This document shows positions 16,084 to 24,816 of a DNA stretch of 38,324 nt, in pieces. Both the position numbers and the translations under genes were made by a program. Below the pieces are notes generated by a model that was not told the origin of the DNA, searched no databases, and saw only the letters and a list, made by a program, of their open reading frames with translations. The stretch is from the NCBI GenBank assembly GCA_002359655.1, contig DENL01000015.1:34835-73158 (forward strand), in the 5' to 3' direction. Positions within the stretch are counted from its first letter, which is position 1. Every line of letters starts with the position of its first letter. Origin of the DNA: Rickettsiales bacterium UBA2645. Lineage in GTDB: Bacteria > Pseudomonadota > Alphaproteobacteria > Rickettsiales > UBA1997.

Positions 16084-18582
16084 CTAGGCGCTGAGTTCCA
16101 AAGCTTCTTTGCGTTTTCTCTCGGCCTGAATAGATGCAATTAAAGCCTGTTTTTGTTGCTCTTCTTGATCTCTTTGAATTTCTTGCAAGATGCTAAATAA
16201 TTGCGGCACCCAAACTTCTGTTGGAGCGATTTTTCCTGACTCGTCTTTATTAGCTGAAATTACTTCCTGAGCAGCTGTGTTGGAAATTTCATCAGCAGAT
16301 AAAATTTTTACAATTTCTGGATAATTTTTAAGATTAAGTGAAGCAATTATTGTTTCATTACCACGCTTGAAAATAAAATGTCTTTCGTCGTCTTCCATCG
16401 CTTTAATGATATCGATCTCTTCTTGTCTAAGCTCTAAAATATTTTTATAGAATTGATCAGGATTGCCATTTGCAGTGTAGATTTCGTTAGCGATAAATTT
16501 TTTAATTTCAAAAATAGTGTCGCTAGAACTTATCGCTTCTTGATCTGATGAAGTAAAAATAACCACGCAATTTTTTTGTTTCATGCGACTTAGAAAATCT
16601 GCTAATTGCGACGCAAAAATTACATTATCAATCAAATTCCAAGCCTCGTCCAAAACCAGAATTGCTGGCGATCCTTTGAGACTTTCCTCAAATCTATGCA
16701 GCAAATAATTTACAATCGGGATCAAGACCGGTTTTTGATTTACTAAATCACTAAAATCAAAAGCCAAAATTGAGTCTGACCAGTTAATTTCAGTTTTAGC
16801 AGCAAAAATATGAGATAGTTTTCCGCTACTCCAAATTTTTAATTTTTCGTAAATATTTTGGGTTTCAGGAATATTAAAACACTCAACTGCGGCAACGAAA
16901 TTAGTAATGTTTTCGGCAAAAATTTTCTCGATAACTTTTGGTATGAAATCGATTTGTTCTTGTTTGGCGTGATCTTTTGAAAATGCAATTAGGCTTTGAA
17001 ACCAAGAATTTAAAAAAGCTTTGTTGTTGTCATTTTTTTCTAAAGCGAGTGGATTTAATTGTAGAAATTCTTCGCTATTAACATCGTAAGATGAGCTGTA
17101 ATATTGGCCTGAAAGTGCTTTTATGAAAGCTTTAGAACTTTGGTTTAGGTCGAGATAAAAAAGTTTATTGTTGAACTTTCTTGATTGCGCGATCAAGAAA
17201 TTTACTAAAACAGTTTTGCCAGAGGCGCGCGGCCCAAAAATAAAACTATGGCCCAAATCTTTTTCATGAAAGTTGAAGAAATACGGCGTATCTAAAATAG
17301 TTTTTAAAACAGAAATTGCCGAACCCCAGTGGTTTCCAGATAAAGTGCCTGAAGGGAAATTATGCAAAGCAGCAAAACCAGCAACACGATAAGGATTAAT
17401 GATTTTTTGGCGACGCAAATAGCGAAAATTGCCAGGTAATTGTGACCAAAAACAATGCTCAGAAAAAATATCTTCTCTAATCACCAACAAACCTAAAGAG
17501 GAGAATTTTTCCATTGCCACTTTCACATCTCTTTCTAACTCTTCTTTATCTTTGCTAATGATCATGATTGTGGTTTGCAATTTGCCATAATCAGTTGGCG
17601 AATCAGTTTGGCTTTCAATAAAGTCAGCAATGCCGCTTAAATAACGCGTTTCTTCATCGCCACTAACTTGTAATAAATAGTTTTGATATTCGTAGTGCTC
17701 GAGATCTTTTTTATTAAAATTAAAATCAAAAGATTGGCTGATAATAAATTCAAAGGGTAACTGCAAGATGCGATCTAGCGCTTCAACGGAAGCTTCTTGA
17801 TATTCTTTCAGCGACAACATCGCTGCAAAATTTTTGTTATTATAACCCAAAACTTCTAACCCGCGACTACCAAAGGCAAATTTGTGACTAGCCAAATCAG
17901 ATGCTATGTCATTGACCCAGAGCGGGTAGCGCTCTTCATAAAGATTTATAATTTTGCCAAAAAAACGCATTGGCTCGGAGTATAAGACGCCATCATATTC
18001 ATCAAGACCAAGCAATGTGGCGCCGTATTCTTCGATATCGACCAAGATGTTGGTGATAACTTGCGATAATTTTTTATGAGCTGCGGTTAAATGTTTTTGA
18101 TGTAAATTTTTAGTCGTAGAGTAAGAAAATGAACGCATAAATGCGCTAAAGTTACTGATTGAAGTGTCTAATCCTTCAGTGATAACTGTGATGTAAAGTT
18201 CGTTGACATATTTGTCTGACCAGCTGTTTTCTTTATCCCAAGCTTCGTTGACCTTTTGCGAAAAAAAATCGGGAAACTCACCTTTTGGCACAACATTCTT
18301 TTTTCTACGAAAAGTGTGAAACCAAAAGGCGAATTCGGTATCTTTAACATGAGCAACAATTGAGTCGCGCAAAGTATCGCGCAAAGAAAGCAAATCGGTT
18401 GCGACTGAATCAGTGGCAAAACCATTAATACGAATGGTTTGCAACAATTCACCATTTTTAGTAATTATGGTGTAAGGATCGTAATGACAAACGTAAGGAA
18501 TAAAGTCTTCATCTGGTTTTGTTGCTAAAACTTTATTGCCAGTGGGATTTGATTTTTTAATCGGACTTTTCGATAAGTTCAT
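16084..18582 (-). CDS. virB4: VirB4 family type IV secretion system ATPase
   Basis: An 832-residue VirB4/TrbE/TraC ATPase that powers assembly of and transfer through type IV secretion systems. The N-terminal half is the VirB4 domain that docks on the inner-membrane complex. The C-terminal half is a RecA-like ATPase with Walker A GPRASGKT (about 451-458) and Walker B ILVLDEAW (about 641-648), followed by KKNCVVIFTSSDQEA, a typical VirB4 sensor region. No other vir gene is adjacent. It overlaps gltA by one base (TAATG), so it is probably co-transcribed with citrate synthase. Scattered vir genes, including duplicated virB4, are characteristic of Rickettsiales rvh systems. The motifs argue for function. 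Confidence 0.9.
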   Translation of the reverse strand: MNLSKSPIKKSNPTGNKVLATKPDEDFIPYVCHYDPYTIITKNGELLQTIRINGFATDSVATDLLSLRDTLRDSIVAHVKDTEFAFWFHTFRRKKNVVPKGEFPDFFSQKVNEAWDKENSWSDKYVNELYITVITEGLDTSISNFSAFMRSFSYSTTKNLHQKHLTAAHKKLSQVITNILVDIEEYGATLLGLDEYDGVLYSEPMRFFGKIINLYEERYPLWVNDIASDLASHKFAFGSRGLEVLGYNNKNFAAMLSLKEYQEASVEALDRILQLPFEFIISQSFDFNFNKKDLEHYEYQNYLLQVSGDEETRYLSGIADFIESQTDSPTDYGKLQTTIMIISKDKEELERDVKVAMEKFSSLGLLVIREDIFSEHCFWSQLPGNFRYLRRQKIINPYRVAGFAALHNFPSGTLSGNHWGSAISVLKTILDTPYFFNFHEKDLGHSFIFGPRASGKTVLVNFLIAQSRKFNNKLFYLDLNQSSKAFIKALSGQYYSSSYDVNSEEFLQLNPLALEKNDNNKAFLNSWFQSLIAFSKDHAKQEQIDFIPKVIEKIFAENITNFVAAVECFNIPETQNIYEKLKIWSSGKLSHIFAAKTEINWSDSILAFDFSDLVNQKPVLIPIVNYLLHRFEESLKGSPAILVLDEAWNLIDNVIFASQLADFLSRMKQKNCVVIFTSSDQEAISSSDTIFEIKKFIANEIYTANGNPDQFYKNILELRQEEIDIIKAMEDDERHFIFKRGNETIIASLNLKNYPEIVKILSADEISNTAAQEVISANKDESGKIAPTEVWVPQLFSILQEIQRDQEEQQKQALIASIQAERKRKEALELSA

Positions 18583-19868
18583 TATCTTTTACTTATTTCA
18601 GTGTAATCTCTTTTTACGTCGCCGGTGTAGAGTTGGCGAGGTCTTCCAATTTTAAAAGCTGGATCTTCGATCATTTCTTTCCACTGAGAAATCCAACCAG
18701 CAGAGCGCGCAATTGCAAAAATTACCGTGAATAAATTCGATGGAATTCCAAGAGCTTTGTAAATGATTCCAGAATAAAAATCGACATTTGGGAAAAGTTT
18801 ACGCGATACAAAATATTCATCATTCAAAGCGATTTTTTCAAGCTCAACTGCAATATCTAGAAGCGGATCTTTGATGCCAAGCTCGCTTAAAACTTCATCG
18901 CAAGATTTCTTTAAAACGGCAGCGCGCGGATCGTAGTTTTTGTAAACACGATGACCAAAACCCATCAAACGGAATGAATCATTTTTATCTTTAGCGCGCG
19001 CGATAAATTCAGGAATACGATCTTTGGAAGCGATTTCTTGCAACATTTCTAAAACCTCTTCATTAGCACCACCATGAGCTGGGCCCCAAAGTGAAGAAAT
19101 TCCCGCACCGATACAAGCAAAAGGATTAGCCCCACTTGAGCCAGCCAAACGTACCGTTGAAGTTGAAGCATTTTGTTCGTGATCAGCGTGCAAAACAAAA
19201 ATCATTTCCATGGCTTTAGCAATTGTTGGACTGACTTTGTGCGGATGATTTGGCTTGTCGAACAGCATATGCAAAAAGTTTTCGGCAAAACCATATTCTT
19301 TATTTGGATAAATAATCGGCTCACCAATTGAATATTTGTAGGCCATCGCAGCCAATGTCGGCATTTTAGAAATTATCTTGTAAACCACATCCATTCTGCC
19401 TTCAGGTGATGCGATATCCATGGTTTCGTGATAAAAAGCGGAAAGCGAGGCAACAGCTCCAACCATGATTGCCATTGGGTGAGCGCGTCTTGGAAAGCCG
19501 CGATAAAGAATACCGATTTGTTCGTGAACCAGCATATTTCTGATGATGCCACTTCTAAAATCTTTATATTGCGAAGCGTTAGGCAATTCACGATTTAAAA
19601 GCAAATAAGCTACTTCCAAATATTCACTTTTTTTTGCCAGCTCCTCGATTGAATAGCCGCTGTGACGCAAAACACCTTGGTCGCCGTCAATAAAAGTAAT
19701 TTTTGATTCGCAAGAAGCCGTTGCTAAGAATCCAGGATCGTAAGTAAACATACCGCTTTCTTTGTAAAGCTGTGTGATATCAATCACATCTTGACCAATA
19801 GTTGCTTTGCGAATTGGTAAATTAATTTCTTTGCCGTTTGGCAAAACAAGTTTGGCAGATTCGTTCAT
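18582..19868 (-). CDS. gltA: Citrate synthase
   Basis: Condenses acetyl-CoA and oxaloacetate into citrate at entry to the TCA cycle. The 428-residue length and N-terminal beta-sandwich region match the hexameric, NADH-type (type II) enzymes of Gram-negatives. Active-site regions are visible: LHADHEQNASTSTVR (about 225), WGPAHGGANE with the substrate-binding His near 264, and GFGHRVYKNYDPRA with His near 305. It is divergent from mnmA (86-base gap) and its TAA overlaps the virB4 ATG by one base. gltA is a standard phylogenetic marker in Rickettsiales. Confidence 0.97.
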   Translation of the reverse strand: MNESAKLVLPNGKEINLPIRKATIGQDVIDITQLYKESGMFTYDPGFLATASCESKITFIDGDQGVLRHSGYSIEELAKKSEYLEVAYLLLNRELPNASQYKDFRSGIIRNMLVHEQIGILYRGFPRRAHPMAIMVGAVASLSAFYHETMDIASPEGRMDVVYKIISKMPTLAAMAYKYSIGEPIIYPNKEYGFAENFLHMLFDKPNHPHKVSPTIAKAMEMIFVLHADHEQNASTSTVRLAGSSGANPFACIGAGISSLWGPAHGGANEEVLEMLQEIASKDRIPEFIARAKDKNDSFRLMGFGHRVYKNYDPRAAVLKKSCDEVLSELGIKDPLLDIAVELEKIALNDEYFVSRKLFPNVDFYSGIIYKALGIPSNLFTVIFAIARSAGWISQWKEMIEDPAFKIGRPRQLYTGDVKRDYTEISKR

Positions 19869-19954
19869 AAAATCAGGAATTGATTAAGTTTAGAGAGGAA
19901 TTAATTTGATTTGATGTTGATTGCCCAACTTCTTTTTTCAAGAGATTTTCCTAA

Positions 19955-21070
19955 ATGAATACACTTGGTTTTAATAAAAATCCTAAAGATACAAAAGTTG
20001 TTGTCGCAATGTCGGGAGGGGTTGATTCTTCTGTTGTGGCCTGCTTACTAAAAGAACAAGGTTACGACGTCATCGGAATCACTTTGCAACTCTATGATAT
20101 GGGTGAAGCACTGAAGAAAAAAAATGCTTGTTGCGCTGGAACAGATATTTACGACGCCAAAAAAGTTGCCGAAAAACATGGCTTTCCACATTACATTTTG
20201 AACTACCAAAATCTATTTCGTGAATCGGTAATTGACGATTTTGCTGATTCATATTTGCAGGGTGAAACTCCGATTCCCTGCATTAAGTGTAATCAATCTG
20301 TAAAATTTCGTGACTTGTTGAAAGTAGCATACGACCTCAACGCTGATGCTTTGGCAACTGGTCATTATGTGCGTCGTGAGGTTGGAGAAAATGGCCAATC
20401 GCAATTGCACAAAGCCAGAGATGACAACAAAGACCAAAGTTATTTTTTATTCGCCACCACTGAAGAACAGTTAGATTTTTTACGTTTTCCTTTGGGCGGA
20501 AATTCAAAAGAAGAAACTCGCAAAGAAGCAGAACGCTTAGGCCTAGAAGTTGCAAATAAACCTGACTCGCAAGATATTTGTTTTGTACCAAATGGCGATT
20601 ACGCAGCAGTTATTAGACATCATCGCCCTACTGCTTTCAAAGAAGGAAACTTTATTCACTACGAAACTAAAAAAGTGTTGGGCAAACATTCTGGCATCAT
20701 AAATTTTACTTTGGGTCAACGCCGCGGCCTTGGTATTTCTTATCCAGATCCGCTTTATGTCGTAAAAATTGATCCGAAAGAAAATGTAGTTTTTGTTGGC
20801 GAAGAAAAGTTTTTACAAAATCGAAAATTCAAAATTCGTGACATAAATTGGCTTGCCAACGACATCGATTTAAAAAATGAAATTCACGCCAAAGTTCGTC
20901 TGCGCTCAAATCACGAAGAAGAAAATGCGGTAATAAAATTTTCAAAAACTGGTGAAGCCGAAGTAAAAATGAATTCTCTCACTCGCGCTATCACACCGGG
21001 ACAAGCTTGCGTGATCTATCAAGATTCCCGTGTTCTTGGCGGCGGCTGGATCACCAAAGAAATTGAGTGA
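19955..21070 (+). CDS. mnmA: tRNA-specific 2-thiouridylase
   Basis: MnmA adds the 2-thio group to wobble U34 of tRNAs for Lys, Glu and Gln, using sulfur relayed from IscS. The PP-loop SGGVDS is at 20-25. The catalytic cysteine pair is visible: one in TPIPCIKCNQSVKF and the other in DSQDICFVPNGDY. GHYVRRE, KDQSYFL and NFTLGQRRGLGI are further family blocks, and the C-terminal beta-barrel ends VLGGGWI. The 371-residue length is normal. Nothing suggests truncation. Confidence 0.96.
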   Translation: MNTLGFNKNPKDTKVVVAMSGGVDSSVVACLLKEQGYDVIGITLQLYDMGEALKKKNACCAGTDIYDAKKVAEKHGFPHYILNYQNLFRESVIDDFADSYLQGETPIPCIKCNQSVKFRDLLKVAYDLNADALATGHYVRREVGENGQSQLHKARDDNKDQSYFLFATTEEQLDFLRFPLGGNSKEETRKEAERLGLEVANKPDSQDICFVPNGDYAAVIRHHRPTAFKEGNFIHYETKKVLGKHSGIINFTLGQRRGLGISYPDPLYVVKIDPKENVVFVGEEKFLQNRKFKIRDINWLANDIDLKNEIHAKVRLRSNHEEENAVIKFSKTGEAEVKMNSLTRAITPGQACVIYQDSRVLGGGWITKEIE

Positions 21071-21102
21071 TTTTTAAACGCAGCAAAAATATTTTCTAAC
21101 TC

Positions 21103-21405
21103 ATGAAAACTCTTCAACTCTTACAAAAAAATCGCAAAAAAATTTACGAAATAGCTGAAAAATACGGCGTGTCTAACATCCGTGTCTTCGGCTCAGTTGC
21201 GCGTGGGGAAGAGACAAAAAAATCTGATGTGGATTTGTTGGTAGAAGTTACCGATTATGAGAAATACTGCGTAGGAGGTTGGCTTAGAAATTTTTTTCAA
21301 ATAGAGGTAGAACAATTAATAAAACGCAAAGCTGATGTAGCCACCGAAAAAAGCATTAAGCCCTTTTTAAAAAAATATATTCTTGCGGATATTGTTGAAT
21401 TATGA
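21103..21405 (+). CDS. Minimal nucleotidyltransferase (MNT, MntA-like)
   Basis: A 100-residue polymerase-beta-like nucleotidyltransferase with IRVFGSVARGE (Gly30-Ser31) and SDVDLLVEV (Asp42, Asp44); a third acidic residue is likely in KADVAT. This is the size and layout of MntA antitoxins, which AMPylate a HEPN partner. No HEPN gene follows. Instead its TGA overlaps the start of a DUF6680-like membrane protein by 4 bases (ATGA), so the two are probably translationally coupled. A 32-base gap separates it from mnmA, from which it may be transcribed. Confidence 0.87.
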   Translation: MKTLQLLQKNRKKIYEIAEKYGVSNIRVFGSVARGEETKKSDVDLLVEVTDYEKYCVGGWLRNFFQIEVEQLIKRKADVATEKSIKPFLKKYILADIVEL

Positions 21406-22037
21406 ATAAAAATTTTCAGAACTTACCAATAAATTTGATACCAATAAGTATGACAATTGATACATTGGAAGTAGTACTGGCAACTTTTTTAGGCCCATTT
21501 TCAGCTGTAGCGTTTACACTGTGGCAGGAAAATAGAAGATCTGAAAGAGAAAAATTAATAACAAAAAATAAAATAAAGAGAGATCGGCAGCTTTGGATAT
21601 TGAGAGCACTTATGGCTCACAGGAATATAAGACTTCACCCTGATTTTGTTACCGCTTTAAATTTAATCGAATTAGATTTTTATGACGAAAAAGAAGTAAT
21701 AAAATTGTGGCAAGATTATCGTAAAACTCTTGGTGAAGACTGTGATGAAAAAGATTCTAAACAAATGGAAGTTTTTTCAAAAAAAATTAATCACAATTTG
21801 TCAGCTTTTTTAAAGCAAATAGGAAAAATACTCGGATATGAAATGGATAAATTAGAGCTACTTAATCAAGCTTACTCACCGCGTGGTTGGGAACAAAATG
21901 AACTTCGTGGACAAAAAATATCCAAGCAACTTATAGAGCTCTTGGAAAATAAAAGAAGTATAAATTTCAATTTAGTAAATAATCCCCTCACCGAATCGCT
22001 ACGCTCTTCGACTCTCCCTCAAGGGGAGAGTGATTAA
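21402..22037 (+). CDS. DUF6680-like membrane-anchored protein
   Basis: The 211-residue product resembles the DUF6680 family, recognised from memory by TFLGPFSAVAFTLWQE (one N-terminal membrane helix), then RQLWILRALMAHRNIRLHPD, FVTALNLIELDFYDEKEVI and a WQDYRKTL block. The rest is helical and charged, probably cytoplasmic. The ATG at 21402 overlaps the nucleotidyltransferase stop; Met17 at 21450 is an alternative start that gives the usual family N-terminus. The last 19 codons (from about 21981) lie in a palindromic repeat element, so the natural C-terminus has been replaced or extended. No function is known for the family. Confidence 0.72.
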   Translation: MNKNFQNLPINLIPISMTIDTLEVVLATFLGPFSAVAFTLWQENRRSEREKLITKNKIKRDRQLWILRALMAHRNIRLHPDFVTALNLIELDFYDEKEVIKLWQDYRKTLGEDCDEKDSKQMEVFSKKINHNLSAFLKQIGKILGYEMDKLELLNQAYSPRGWEQNELRGQKISKQLIELLENKRSINFNLVNNPLTESLRSSTLPQGESD

Positions 22038-22110
22038 AACGAGCTCAAATTATCCTCCCCTTGAGGGAGGATCGAAGAAATTCGCTTCAGCGAATTGATT
22101 CGAGGAGGGG
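21984..22110. repeat. Composite palindromic element between DUF6680 gene and lpdA
   Basis: A 127-bp imperfect inverted repeat bounded by CCCCTC and GAGGGG. A 15-bp segment at 22014-22028 (CTCCCTCAAGGGGAG) recurs as its exact reverse complement at 22055-22069. Each copy also folds locally: CTCTCCC/GGGAGAG (22012-22030) and ATCCTCCC/GGGAGGAT (22052-22072). A third hairpin, AATTCGCT/AGCGAATT, lies at 22079-22096. The left arm supplies the last codons and the stop of the upstream gene (NPLTESLRSSTLPQGE). Elements with this sequence style are widespread dispersed repeats in bacteria. None of the arms is followed by a proper T-run for the plus strand except a weak one at 22114-22121. Confidence 0.8.
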
Positions 22111-22140
22111 TCAATTTTTTTAATAACTTTTATATAATTT

Positions 22141-23547
22141 ATGACTGAAACAACTTTTGATGTAGTAGTAATTGGCGGAGGGCCTGGTGGATATGTGGCG
22201 GCGATTCGTGCGGCGCAATTGGGCTTGAAAACTGCTTGTGTAGAAAAACGCAAAACTCTGGGCGGCACTTGTTTAAATGTCGGTTGCATTCCATCGAAAG
22301 CTTTGCTCGAAATTTCACATAAATTTCACGATGCTAATCATCAATTTGAGAAGCTCGGGATTGTTGTTTCTAAACCAAAAATTGATGTGAAAAAACTTTT
22401 ACAAAATAAAAACGAAATCGTTGCTGGGCTGACTGGCGGAATTGCTGGCTTGTTTAAGAAAAATAAAGTTACGCATATCGAAGCTGCCGGAAAATTTTTG
22501 GATAAAAATACAATTGAAGTTACCAAAGCTGACGGCTCAAAAGAAAAGATTTCGGCAAAAAATTTCATCATCGCAACTGGTTCAGAAGTTACAAAACTTC
22601 CTGGTGTTGAAATTGACGAAAAAGTTATCGTTTCTTCAACTGGCGCTTTGGACTTAGAAAAAGTTCCAAACAAAATGATAGTGATTGGTGCTGGCGTAAT
22701 TGGTTTGGAAATGGCTTCGGTTTGGAGTCGCTTTGGTGCTGAAATTGAAGTGGTAGAATATTTAGACAAAATCACTCCAGCAATGGACGCAGAAGTATCG
22801 CGTAACTTTCAAAGAATCTTGGAAAAAGAAGGTTTCAAATTCCGTCTTTCAACAAAAGTTGTGTCAGTGAAAAAAGACAAAAATGAGGCAAAAGTTGAAA
22901 TAGAATCTGTCGCTGATGGCAAAAAAGAAACGCTTGCTGCTGATGTGGTTTTAGTGGCGATTGGTCGCCGTCCAAACACTGAAAATCTGGGCCTAGAAAA
23001 TGTTGGCATTAAAACTAATCAACGCGGCTTTATTGAGAATAATCATCTGCGCACCAATGTTGAAAATATTTTCGTAATTGGTGATGTCACAACCGGCCCA
23101 ATGTTAGCGCATAAAGCCGAAGATGAAGGCATGGCCGTTGCCGAGATTATTGCCGGTCAAGCAGGACATGTAAATTACGATGTAATTCCAAATGTAATTT
23201 ACACTTATCCAGAAGTCGCTTCCGTAGGCAAAACTGAAGAAGAATTAAAAGCTGCCGGAGTTCAATATAAAGTCGGAAAATTCTCGATGATGGCAAACTC
23301 TCGCGCTCGCGCAACAAACGATGAGCAAGGTTTTGTAAAAATTCTAGCTGATGCAAAAACTGATCGCATTTTAGGTGCGCACATTATTGGTCGTGAAGCT
23401 GGAAATACAATTCACGAAGTTGTAGTTGCTATGGAATTTGGCGGATCTGCAGAAGATATTGCCAGAACTTGTCACGCTCACCCAACTTACAATGAAGCGG
23501 TTAAAGAAGCTGCACTAGCGGTTGATAAAAGACAAATTCATAGCTAA
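22141..23547 (+). CDS. lpdA: Dihydrolipoyl dehydrogenase (E3)
   Basis: The FAD-dependent E3 component of the 2-oxo acid dehydrogenase complexes, which reoxidises dihydrolipoamide with NAD+. It has FAD-binding GGGPGGYVAAIRA (12-24), the redox disulfide Cys44/Cys49 in GGTCLNVGCIPSK, the NAD-binding GAGVIGLEMASVW, VFVIGD-type FAD segment (IFVIGDVTTGPMLAHKA) and the catalytic HAHPTYNEA near 446. The 468-residue length is standard. The genes for E1 and E2 are not in the window, so the complex it serves (pyruvate, 2-oxoglutarate or glycine cleavage) cannot be told. A palindromic element lies immediately upstream. Confidence 0.97.
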   Translation: MTETTFDVVVIGGGPGGYVAAIRAAQLGLKTACVEKRKTLGGTCLNVGCIPSKALLEISHKFHDANHQFEKLGIVVSKPKIDVKKLLQNKNEIVAGLTGGIAGLFKKNKVTHIEAAGKFLDKNTIEVTKADGSKEKISAKNFIIATGSEVTKLPGVEIDEKVIVSSTGALDLEKVPNKMIVIGAGVIGLEMASVWSRFGAEIEVVEYLDKITPAMDAEVSRNFQRILEKEGFKFRLSTKVVSVKKDKNEAKVEIESVADGKKETLAADVVLVAIGRRPNTENLGLENVGIKTNQRGFIENNHLRTNVENIFVIGDVTTGPMLAHKAEDEGMAVAEIIAGQAGHVNYDVIPNVIYTYPEVASVGKTEEELKAAGVQYKVGKFSMMANSRARATNDEQGFVKILADAKTDRILGAHIIGREAGNTIHEVVVAMEFGGSAEDIARTCHAHPTYNEAVKEAALAVDKRQIHS

Positions 23548-23603
23548 AGATTGTTCTAAATAACATTTCTTCACCTAGAAAGAGTAAGGTAGAAAATAAT
23601 TTG

Positions 23604-23706
23604 TCGCGTGAAAAGGCGGCATTTACTGTAAGGCAGCGGGCTCAAAGCATAGGGTCTCTATTGAAATTTTCCCAGCTAGCTACATAAATGTCACCTGCAC
23701 ACGCGA
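23604..23706. ncRNA. Candidate rod-shaped structured RNA (strand uncertain)
   Basis: The only non-coding stretch between convergent lpdA and alr contains a 103-base sequence that folds end to end. TCGCGTG (23604-23610) pairs with CACGCGA (23700-23706). AGGCGGCATTTA then pairs with TAAATGTCACCT, with one C-A mismatch and one G-U pair. TGTA-GCAGC-GGG pairs with CCC-GCT-GCTACA through small bulges, leaving an apical ATAG/CTAT hairpin. The size fits a small SRP RNA, but the conserved GGAAGG/GCAG tetraloop region is absent on both strands. 6S RNA is possible but not recognisable. Either strand could be the transcript. Confidence 0.45.
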
Positions 23707-23718
23707 TATCTCATAGTT

Positions 23719-24816
23719 TCAAACAAGAGTACGTTGTAATGTTGGGTTGATTCTGGTGGTGATTTCGTAGCTGAAAGAATTCGACCACATTGCCCAATCT
23801 TCGACAGTTACAACTTGTTTTTTATCACTGCCAATAATGGTTGCAATATCGCCAACTTTGATTTTCTGTACGTCAGTTACATCAATTACAATCATATTCA
23901 TCGTCACACGGCCAAGTTGAGGAACCTTGATTCCATTAATTAAAACACTGGCTTTATTTGAAGTATTGCGAGGAATTCCGTCAAAATATCCAATTGGCAA
24001 AATAGCAATTTTAGAATCACGCTGCAAAGTAAAAGTGCAGCCGTAAGAAATATGGCTACCTTTTGCAAGTGACTTAACTTCAACAACCATAGCCCTCCAA
24101 GACAAGACTGGCAATAATTTTGTTTGCTTATGATTGAGCAAACCAACTTCTTCTGAAGGCCATAATCCATAAGTTCCGCCACCAACTCTTACCGCATCAA
24201 AACAACAATTAAATTCAGCAATAAAAATTCCTGCCGTAGAACTGACATGGATTAAAGGCATAATATTAATTTCTGACAAAGCCTTTTTCCACAACATAAG
24301 CTCATGAACTTGTTTTTGGGTATAAGCTCTGAAAGCACTGTCATCAGGCACTGCAAAGTGAGTGTAAAGACCAACTACTGTAATATTTTTGTTCTTCTTA
24401 AGCAAAGTTAGAACTTTTTTCATGTCGCTTAAAACAAAGCCATCGCGCCCCAAACCAGTATCAAGACAAAGATGAATTTTGATTTTTTTATCCGTTTCTA
24501 AAATATCAAAATTTGAAACTGATAACTCGATATTATTTTTCGCAGCTGCTGCGATTTGCTCAGAAAATATTCTACCCAGCAGCAAAATTGGTTTGAGAAT
24601 TTTTTTCTCTCTCAACAACAAAGCATCAGCAAAATCATAAAGCGCAAAAGCATCGACATTTTTTTTAATAGCCGAAACCACCTGTAAAAGCCCGTTTCCG
24701 TAAGCATTAGATTTTACGACAGAAATATATTTAGTTTTTTTAGGAAGGCGTTTTTTAATTTCAGAAACATTATTTAAAAGCGCAGCCTTGCTGATTTCAA
24801 GCCAAGTCAGATTCAT
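23719..24816 (-). CDS. alr: Alanine racemase
   Basis: A PLP-dependent racemase that makes D-alanine for peptidoglycan. The PLP lysine is Lys35 in YISVVKSNAYGNG, and the opposing catalytic tyrosine is in HISYGCTF near residue 257. FDAVRVGGGTYGLWPS, HLCLDTGLGRDGF and LGRVTMNMIVIDVT (RxxMD-type signature, here MNMIVID) are family blocks. The 365-residue length is normal. It overlaps hisI by 4 bases, so the two are co-transcribed. It works in the same pathway as the D-Ala carboxypeptidase at 31343-32623. Confidence 0.94.
   Translation of the reverse strand: MNLTWLEISKAALLNNVSEIKKRLPKKTKYISVVKSNAYGNGLLQVVSAIKKNVDAFALYDFADALLLREKKILKPILLLGRIFSEQIAAAAKNNIELSVSNFDILETDKKIKIHLCLDTGLGRDGFVLSDMKKVLTLLKKNKNITVVGLYTHFAVPDDSAFRAYTQKQVHELMLWKKALSEINIMPLIHVSSTAGIFIAEFNCCFDAVRVGGGTYGLWPSEEVGLLNHKQTKLLPVLSWRAMVVEVKSLAKGSHISYGCTFTLQRDSKIAILPIGYFDGIPRNTSNKASVLINGIKVPQLGRVTMNMIVIDVTDVQKIKVGDIATIIGSDKKQVVTVEDWAMWSNSFSYEITTRINPTLQRTLV

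Noticed and set aside
23604..23706. tRNA, tmRNA or SRP RNA in the lpdA-alr gap
   Set aside because: No cloverleaf, no tag-reading frame pattern and no SRP tetraloop consensus. Kept only as an unassigned structured RNA candidate.
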